DNA from: Idiomarina sp. | Lineage (GTDB): Bacteria > Pseudomonadota > Gammaproteobacteria > Enterobacterales > Alteromonadaceae | Assembly: GCA_022565355.1 (NCBI GenBank) | Contig: JAIUMU010000007.1 | Coordinates: 1 to 64,000 of the forward strand | Reading direction: 5' to 3' | DNA length: 64,000 bases | In this document: one piece after another, positions 58,704-64,000 of the stretch | Position numbering within the stretch: the first letter of the stretch is position 1 | Layout of the letters: each line of letters opens with the position of its first letter | Program-made: the position numbers and the translations under genes | The notes under the pieces: model-generated | Seen by the model: only the letters and a program-made list of their open reading frames with translations | Database searches by the model: none | What the model was told of the DNA's origin: nothing

Positions 58704-59192
58704 ATGCGATTCAGCAAACTTATCGGCGCGAGTATCGTAGTAGTAGCCAGTGTTCTGGCCTCTGGTTTCACGGTGGCAAGTGCAGCGAATGCCGCGCAAA
58801 CTGGGCAAGCAGAAGAAGTACAGGGTGGCCAGTTCACCCGTTTCGATAATTGGGAAGTACACTACATTGCGTTTCCAAGCACGATGCTACAACCTGAAAT
58901 TGCCAGCCGCTACAATATTCGGCGCTCGGGTGCGCGTGGCTTAATCAATATTTCCGTGCTGGATACCGCGCGGGAAGATAAGCCAGCACAGCGCGTAGCG
59001 TTGCAAGGTTATGCACTAAATAGCGTGGGCCAACGAATTAATCTCCAGTTTCGGCGTTTTGTAGAAGAGCCTGCAATTTACTACATCGCAGAAGTTGGCC
59101 ATGAAAACGAAGATCGACTGCGCTTCTTTATCACTATTACCCAAGGCAATCGCAGCGAAGAATTGCGTTTTACCCATACATTTTATCGCTAA
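58704..59192 (+). CDS. exported DUF4426 protein
   Basis: The ATG at 58704 has AGGAG 6 bases upstream and begins MRFSKLIGASIVVVASVLAS; a signal peptide ends near SAANA. The mature part, about 135 residues, starts with a Gln/Glu-rich linker. It has DNWEVHYIAFPSTMLQPEIA and ends in a beta-rich region (LRFFITITQGNRSEELRFTHTF). The pattern fits DUF4426, found beside yggT and rdgB in Vibrio and Shewanella-type genomes. Function unknown, probably periplasmic. It overlaps no neighbour in this reading. Confidence 0.88.
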   Translation: MRFSKLIGASIVVVASVLASGFTVASAANAAQTGQAEEVQGGQFTRFDNWEVHYIAFPSTMLQPEIASRYNIRRSGARGLINISVLDTAREDKPAQRVALQGYALNSVGQRINLQFRRFVEEPAIYYIAEVGHENEDRLRFFITITQGNRSEELRFTHTFYR

Positions 59193-59197
59193 AAAGA

Positions 59198-59264
59198 ATG
59201 CCGCTGTTCTTACTTTAAGTAACTTTAAGCAACTTTAAGCAACTTAAAGTAAGAACAGCGGCAT
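59198..59264. terminator. 67-base perfect-arm palindrome, likely two-way terminator
   Basis: Two 23-base arms (59198-59220 and 59242-59264) are exact reverse complements. Both flanks are A/T-rich (AAAAAGA and CTTTAA), so it could terminate the DUF4426 gene and the antiporter gene that meet here. The 21-base centre together with the inner arm ends consists of four tandem decamers of the type ACTTTAAGCA. Confidence 0.85.
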
Positions 59265-59308
59265 CTTTAATTTCCCGGGAACATTCCCCATAACTTCATC
59301 AATTCGGC

Positions 59309-61033
59309 TTACTGGGGTTTCACGCCCACTTTCAAAATTGTCCCGTCATCGGCTACTTCTCGAGCAGTAAACATTAAATTCCCCATTACCACGTGATCAC
59401 CAACCACTACTCGGCGATGGAAACGGCGCAGGAAGATATCACTCACCTTAGTATTGAGATCCTCACCGCCTTCTTCTGGCAATACATAGAAGCCTGCCAA
59501 ATCACCCAAGGTTACATCCGCATTCAACACGAAATCACCAAAGAAGGATTTCCGATTGATGCGCTTGCTGGTGCCGGTGGAAGCAAGCACTTCACTAATC
59601 CTACTCACATCATCTGCAGCCGCTAACACCATCAGCGAATCGCCGGCCTGCAGTTTTGGATTCGTATTTGCGCGCAGCCAAACGCCATCGCGAATCAGCC
59701 CCACAAAATCGGCCGGCTGGGATAAGTTAATTTCACTCCAATGATGATCGGCAGCTGCTGAATCATCGGTAATTTCATACACCACAACTTCCAGCACTTG
59801 TTTCGAATGAATACTATCAAGCGGCATGCGGTACTCTGGCTCTGGCTCCGGTGGGATTTCTAAACCCAGCTTACGCGCTATCCAAGTAATGCTCCACCCT
59901 TGCACCACAAGCGATACCAATACCACTACAAAAGCAATTTCAAAATACAGCTGTTGGTTCTCTAAGCCTGCAATCCATGGGAACAACGCCAGCACGATAG
60001 GCACTGCGCCACGCAGCCCCACCCAACTAATAAAGATTTGATCACGCCACGGAAAACGGAATGGCGCTAAGCTGATGAACACGGCGAGCGGGCGGGCAAC
60101 AAAAATTAGCACTACCGCAAGAATTAATGCAGGCACCAAAATATCTAGGGTGGAAGAAGGTGTCATTAACAAACCGAGCATTAAGAACATCACGATTTGC
60201 GAAAGCCAAGCAAGCCCATCATGTACGCGCAAAATATGCATCACTTGTGGCAAACGCGCATTGCCCACTACATAACCCATTAAGTAAACCGCTAAGAAAC
60301 CACTACCGCCCAGTTGCGCTGTTAAGCCGAATACCAAAACCGCACCAGCTACTGCCAACAGCGGAAAGAATGAAACGTGCAACTCTAAGCGCTTACAGCC
60401 CCACACGAAAATTCGGCCACTTAACCAACCCACAATGCCACCAACAAGGGCTTGCTGCACGAATAGCAATATCACCCCAGCATTCGTGGGCACATCAGGC
60501 TGAGCAAGAACACTTACCAGCGTAACGGTAAGCATAACGGCCATCGGATCATTACTACCCGATTCAATTTCTAAGGTAGCGGCTACCCGCTCTTTAATTC
60601 TTAGTTTTTGTGATTGGAAAATAGAAAATACGGCAGCCGCATCGGTAGAGCCTAGAATGGCACCGAGGAGCAAGCCCTCAATCCAGGAGAAGCCAAATAG
60701 ATACGCCGCACTGATACCGGTAATCAAACAAGTAATAAGCACCCCAAGCGAAGACAACATAGCTGCTGGGCCAAGAGCCACTCGAAAGCGCTCGGGATGG
60801 GTGCGTAAACCACCATCAAAGAGGATAATTACTAGCGCCACAGAGCCAATCAGCAGGGCGGCATCCGGATTATCAAACTGCAAACCTAGTAAACCTTCAT
60901 CGCCAGCGAGCATACCAACGCTTAAAAACACCAGTAGCAAGGGCGCGCCAATACGCACTGAGAACTGCACAGCAAGAATACTGATCACTAATAATGCGCC
61001 AGCGATTAGAATAAGTAGGTTTACAGCTTCCAT
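59309..61033 (-). CDS. nhaP2: NhaP2/CvrA-type potassium-proton antiporter
   Basis: This CPA1 antiporter exchanges K+ (and perhaps Na+) for protons in the inner membrane. About 12 membrane segments fill residues 1-390, with GLGLQFDNPD-like loops, IILFDGGLRT, LLLGAILGSTDAAAVF (Asp in the ion site) and SWVGLRGAVPIVLAL. After residue 400 a TrkA-C domain and a CorC/HlyC-type C-terminal domain (about 490-570) regulate it, as in NhaP2. At 574 residues it is full length. It interrupts the usual DUF4426-rdgB order on the other strand. Confidence 0.92.
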   Translation of the reverse strand: MEAVNLLILIAGALLVISILAVQFSVRIGAPLLLVFLSVGMLAGDEGLLGLQFDNPDAALLIGSVALVIILFDGGLRTHPERFRVALGPAAMLSSLGVLITCLITGISAAYLFGFSWIEGLLLGAILGSTDAAAVFSIFQSQKLRIKERVAATLEIESGSNDPMAVMLTVTLVSVLAQPDVPTNAGVILLFVQQALVGGIVGWLSGRIFVWGCKRLELHVSFFPLLAVAGAVLVFGLTAQLGGSGFLAVYLMGYVVGNARLPQVMHILRVHDGLAWLSQIVMFLMLGLLMTPSSTLDILVPALILAVVLIFVARPLAVFISLAPFRFPWRDQIFISWVGLRGAVPIVLALFPWIAGLENQQLYFEIAFVVVLVSLVVQGWSITWIARKLGLEIPPEPEPEYRMPLDSIHSKQVLEVVVYEITDDSAAADHHWSEINLSQPADFVGLIRDGVWLRANTNPKLQAGDSLMVLAAADDVSRISEVLASTGTSKRINRKSFFGDFVLNADVTLGDLAGFYVLPEEGGEDLNTKVSDIFLRRFHRRVVVGDHVVMGNLMFTAREVADDGTILKVGVKPQ

Positions 61034-61158
61034 TGGAAAGAACGAACTCCTTTGCAGTTTTCAGCTTTCGATAATAGCACAGCGAATGAAGTGCGCTATA
61101 ATGCGGTTTCGCTTTTACTCGTTCTCCGCACTCTCTGCACAAACATAAAGGTTGATGT

Positions 61159-61815
61159 ATGGTTACCCCTTCTGCACAGCAAATCATTCTTGCCACCGGT
61201 AACCCCGGTAAAGTGAAAGAACTCAGTGGGTTATTGGCCCCTCGTGGGTGGCAAATCACGCCGCAAACTGAGCTGGGCGTAAGTGATGCAGATGAAACGG
61301 GCCTTACCTTTATTGAAAATGCCATTCTGAAAGCGCGCCACGCGTGCGCCAGCACCGGTAAGCCTGCGTTAGCCGATGATTCTGGCTTAGCCGTGGATAT
61401 TCTAGGTGGCGCGCCAGGTATTTACTCAGCCCGCTATGCCGATATCGATGATGGGATAGCCTATAATCGCAGCAACAGCGCAGGTGAGGCACTAAGCAAA
61501 GATAGCGCCAATATTGCCAAGTTATTAGCAGCGTTAGCCGGTGTGCCCATGGAACAACGTGGAGCTGAGTTTCATTGCGTATTGGTATTGATGCAATCCG
61601 CTAACGATCCTACCCCACTTATTTGCCATGGCCGTTGGCGCGGCTTTATCACCGAACAACCTGCTGGCACTGCAGGTTTTGGTTACGATCCTATTTTTTG
61701 GGTACCAGAACGCAACTGCACTTCAGCAGAACTGAGTAAGGCTGATAAACAACAACTTAGCCATCGCGCCCAAGCATTACAGTTATTAGTACAGCAACTG
61801 GCAGGCGCTGCATGA
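61159..61815 (+). CDS. rdgB: XTP/dITP diphosphatase
   Basis: RdgB removes non-canonical purine triphosphates before they enter DNA. The 218 residues contain [17 protein letters not shown] at the start, [37 protein letters not shown], and [13 protein letters not shown], all family signatures for nucleotide and metal binding. AAGG lies 7 bases before the ATG. Its stop overlaps the hemW start (ATGA), so they are coupled. Confidence 0.97.
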   Translation: MVTPSAQQIILATGNPGKVKELSGLLAPRGWQITPQTELGVSDADETGLTFIENAILKARHACASTGKPALADDSGLAVDILGGAPGIYSARYADIDDGIAYNRSNSAGEALSKDSANIAKLLAALAGVPMEQRGAEFHCVLVLMQSANDPTPLICHGRWRGFITEQPAGTAGFGYDPIFWVPERNCTSAELSKADKQQLSHRAQALQLLVQQLAGAA

Positions 61816-63005
61816 GTAATAGCCACCTCTCAAGCTCGCACGCAGCAGAAACAGCAGCATTGCAGTTGCCGCCGTTAAGCCTATATGTGCATATCCCTTG
61901 GTGCGTTCAGAAGTGTCCGTATTGCGATTTCAATTCCCATGCCCAGCCCGAGGTAATTCCTGAACAACAATATATTGCCTGCTTACTAGATGACCTTGAT
62001 GCGGATTTGCACTTTGTACAGGGCCGTAAGCTGGTGTCTATCTTTATTGGTGGCGGCACGCCTAGCTTATTCTCTGCCGCTGGTATCCGGCGGCTATTAC
62101 AAGAAATTGAACAACGCATTCCATTTCACGAAACGATTGAAATTACCTTAGAAGCGAATCCTGGCACGTTCGAAACAGAGCGCTTCGCCGGCTTTGCCGC
62201 TGCAGGCGTAAATCGCTTATCTATTGGGGTGCAAAGTTTACAAGCGCAGCAACTGCAACGCTTAGGGCGCATTCATAACCCACAGCAGGCACAAACGGCC
62301 GCGGAGCATGCGAGTACCCTGCCGTTAACGAGTTTTAACCTGGATTTAATGCACGGCTTGCCGCAACAAACGTTAGCCAGCGCCATGGCTGATTTAGAAG
62401 GAATTATTGCGCTTAAACCACCGCATATTTCTTGGTATCAACTTACCATTGAACCGAACACCATGTTCGCCAGCAAACCGCCCGTATTACCGAATGACGA
62501 TGTGCTCTGGGAAATATACGAACAGGGGCATTTGCGCCTTGCGGCGGCTGGTTACGAGCAATATGAAGTAAGTGCGTATGGCCAGCCCGGCCATCGCGGT
62601 CAGCACAATTTAAACTATTGGCGATTCGGTGATTATCTCGGCATTGGCTGTGGAGCACACGGCAAAATAACCTTACCCGAGCAGGCGCAGATTGTGCGTA
62701 CAGAAAAGGTGAAGCACCCGCGTGGCTATCTTGATTTAACGCGCAGTTATACCAACCGGCAATGGCAAGTATCAGCTAGTGAGCGCACCTTCGAATACTT
62801 CATGAATCGATTGCGCTTGCTTGAGCCCGTGCCGAAGCATGAGTTCTCCGCCTATACAGGGTTGCCGCTCGAGCGGGCTGAAACCGCGCTTGCAGATGCC
62901 ATTACCAAAGGCTTTATTACCAGTACCAGTAGCCACTGGCAAACTAGCGCCACTGGCCGCTTATATCTGAACCAAGTACTTGCTGATTTGCTCGAAGATG
63001 AATAA
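61812..63005 (+). CDS. hemW: radical SAM heme chaperone HemW
   Basis: HemW binds heme and a [4Fe-4S] cluster and is thought to hand heme to target enzymes; it is not the coproporphyrinogen oxidase it was once named. The radical-SAM motif is [17 protein letters not shown] (CxxxCxxC), about residues 28-44. [10 protein letters not shown] and LSIGVQSL follow, and a C-terminal domain has [17 protein letters not shown]. At 397 residues it is normal. The ATG overlaps the rdgB stop, as in related bacteria. Confidence 0.96.
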   Translation: MSNSHLSSSHAAETAALQLPPLSLYVHIPWCVQKCPYCDFNSHAQPEVIPEQQYIACLLDDLDADLHFVQGRKLVSIFIGGGTPSLFSAAGIRRLLQEIEQRIPFHETIEITLEANPGTFETERFAGFAAAGVNRLSIGVQSLQAQQLQRLGRIHNPQQAQTAAEHASTLPLTSFNLDLMHGLPQQTLASAMADLEGIIALKPPHISWYQLTIEPNTMFASKPPVLPNDDVLWEIYEQGHLRLAAAGYEQYEVSAYGQPGHRGQHNLNYWRFGDYLGIGCGAHGKITLPEQAQIVRTEKVKHPRGYLDLTRSYTNRQWQVSASERTFEYFMNRLRLLEPVPKHEFSAYTGLPLERAETALADAITKGFITSTSSHWQTSATGRLYLNQVLADLLEDE

Positions 63006-63008
63006 AAA

Positions 63009-63050
63009 AACGGCACCGCTAAACAACCTAAATGTTGCTGCGATGCCGTT
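63009..63050 (-). terminator. intrinsic terminator after trmB
   Basis: On the minus strand, AACGGCA and TGCCGTT (63050-63009) pair, with inner pairing between GTTG and CAAC, and seven T residues follow. It lies 3 bases after the hemW stop on the other strand and so may end both genes. Confidence 0.88.
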
Positions 63051-63084
63051 GCTTATTATTCTGTTAAATTGCTAGCAAGCACTA

Positions 63085-63831
63085 CTAAATCGCAGTGTAC
63101 TTCATATCCCATACACCGTGGCCAAGGCGCTGGCCGCGCTGTTCAAATTTAGTAAGTGGCCGCTCTTCTGGGCGAGGAATATAGCTGCCATCTGCGGCTT
63201 GATTTGCATAACCAGGCGCCACATTCATTACTTCCAGCATATGTTCAGCGTAATTTTCCCAATCCGTAGCTAGGTGCAACACGCCGCCCTCTTTAAGTTT
63301 GCTGCGTAATAAAGCTACAAAATCTGGTTGAATTAAGCGGCGTTTATGGTGGCGCTTTTTATGCCAAGGATCTGGAAAGAAAATTTGCACGCCATCTAAA
63401 CTGTGCTCTGCAATCCATTCTTTCAACACCACCACTGCATCATGCTCAATTACGCGCAAGTTCGTTACATCTTGTTGCTCGGCTTCAAGTAAGCAAGCAC
63501 CCACTCCGGGCGTATGTACTTCCACACCAATAAAATTCGTTTCGGGGGCCGCTTTGGCCATTGCCACTAACGATTTACCCATGCCAAAGCCGATTTCCAG
63601 AACTACAGGATTCGTGTTGCCAAAAATAGCCGCAAAATCGAGCTGCTCGCCATGAAACTCGATGCCCATGGTTGGCCATTGCCGCTCTAACGCCCCCGCT
63701 TGGCCCTTTGTTAGCCGCCCTTCGCGGCGCACAAAGCTGCGCACTTGGCGCATATATCTACCTTCGCTCGTTCGCGGTTCATTTGCTTGCGCAGAATCAG
63801 CTGCGTTATCTTGATCTGGTGCCTTGCTCAT
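63085..63831 (-). CDS. trmB: tRNA (guanine-N7)-methyltransferase
   Basis: TrmB makes m7G46 in the variable loop of tRNAs. The 248 residues have an acidic N-terminal tail (about 25 residues), then [14 protein letters not shown]. The SAM-binding motif is [11 protein letters not shown], and [19 protein letters not shown] is the catalytic signature with its [18 protein letters not shown] and [18 protein letters not shown] close it. It is divergent from mutY, as in E. coli. Confidence 0.97.
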   Translation of the reverse strand: MSKAPDQDNAADSAQANEPRTSEGRYMRQVRSFVRREGRLTKGQAGALERQWPTMGIEFHGEQLDFAAIFGNTNPVVLEIGFGMGKSLVAMAKAAPETNFIGVEVHTPGVGACLLEAEQQDVTNLRVIEHDAVVVLKEWIAEHSLDGVQIFFPDPWHKKRHHKRRLIQPDFVALLRSKLKEGGVLHLATDWENYAEHMLEVMNVAPGYANQAADGSYIPRPEERPLTKFEQRGQRLGHGVWDMKYTAI

Positions 63832-63936
63832 TTATACCTCGCATATCTATTGGCGCATAGTATACAATTATTTCGCTCATTTAAGCAGCCCAATTCCCAT
63901 TCACTAATACCAATAAGTAAGCATTTGTAACCGCCC

Positions 63937-64000
63937 ATGCAAAACACCCATATGCAGCATATTGCGCCGGAAGATTTTGCCGCCACCGTATTAAAGTGGC
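63937..64000 (+). CDS. mutY: start of adenine DNA glycosylase
   Basis: Only 21 codons are in the window. The reading MQNTHMQHIAPEDFAATVLKW fits the N-terminus of MutY before its conserved DLPWR-type motif, and the place opposite trmB matches MutY in many Gammaproteobacteria. A second ATG at 63952 is in frame. The rest of the gene is beyond the edge, so the call rests largely on context. Confidence 0.65.
   Translation, partial: MQNTHMQHIAPEDFAATVLKW

Noticed and set aside
60657-61148. Open frame of 163 codons antisense to the antiporter gene
   Set aside because: A shadow of a long membrane-protein gene on the other strand; its composition and lack of start signals do not support a gene.

Overview
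The window is a stretch of bacterial chromosome made almost entirely of single-copy housekeeping genes. Their order is typical of marine Gammaproteobacteria: S10 operon, rpsF-priB-rpsR-rplI-dnaB-alr, rnr-rlmB, lptF-lptG facing pepA-holC-valS, nudF-yqiB-parE-parC facing tolC, pilT facing yggS-proC-yggT, rdgB-hemW, and trmB facing mutY. Base composition looks intermediate by eye (about half GC) and even along the window. Three things point to Alteromonadales, perhaps the Idiomarinaceae: a short PutA without a DNA-binding domain, a dipeptidase-rich amino-acid-catabolic flavour, and the mix of neighbours. This is inference from content; no database search was done.

Layout. 1-1.4 kb: start of the S10 ribosomal protein operon (rplD partial, rplC, rpsJ) on the minus strand, with a near-consensus promoter and an attenuator-like leader. 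1.5-4.4 kb: an exported M19 dipeptidase, glyoxalase I and dusA. 4.5-9.3 kb: zur, then the rpsF-priB-rpsR-rplI-dnaB-alr cluster. 9.3-13 kb: rnr-rlmB plus a small membrane-anchored unknown. 13.2-15.8 kb: a DUF2805 gene coupled to a photolyase/cryptochrome, tRNA-Leu(CAA) and an RDD membrane protein. 15.9-24.4 kb: lptF-lptG, pepA-holC-valS, rraB, plsC. 24.5-32.6 kb: parC, parE, yqiB, nudF, tolC, lpxL. 32.6-41.3 kb: glnE with a CYTH protein, putA, a 59-residue membrane protein and rlmD. 41.4-51.2 kb is the most accessory-like part: a secreted trypsin-like protease with two C-terminal repeats, two convergent and overlapping c-di-GMP-type genes that both have degenerate GGDEF motifs, an acyl-CoA dehydrogenase and a GspA-GspB fusion. 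51.3-64 kb: cca, folB-folK, plsY, tsaD, pilT, yggS-proC-yggT-DUF4426, a NhaP2-type antiporter, rdgB-hemW, trmB and the start of mutY.

How the genes work together. Translation and its RNAs dominate: ribosomal proteins L4, L3, S10, S6, S18 and L9; rRNA and tRNA modification by RlmB, RlmD, DusA, TrmB and TsaD; and Cca, ValS and RNase R. A second theme is envelope building: LptFG, LpxL, PlsC, PlsY, TolC, GspAB and PilT. PutA and ProC run proline catabolism and synthesis, and GlnE adjusts glutamine synthetase.

I saw no CRISPR array, insertion sequence, prophage, integron or toxin-antitoxin pair, and I do not claim a new multigene system. The best leads are the protease repeat domain, the fused GspAB, the paired degenerate GGDEF genes, the DUF2805-photolyase pair, and several short tandem repeats and palindromes between genes. 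Some gene starts differ from the longest open frame; where a ribosome binding site, signal peptide or family alignment favours an inner start, that start is given and explained.
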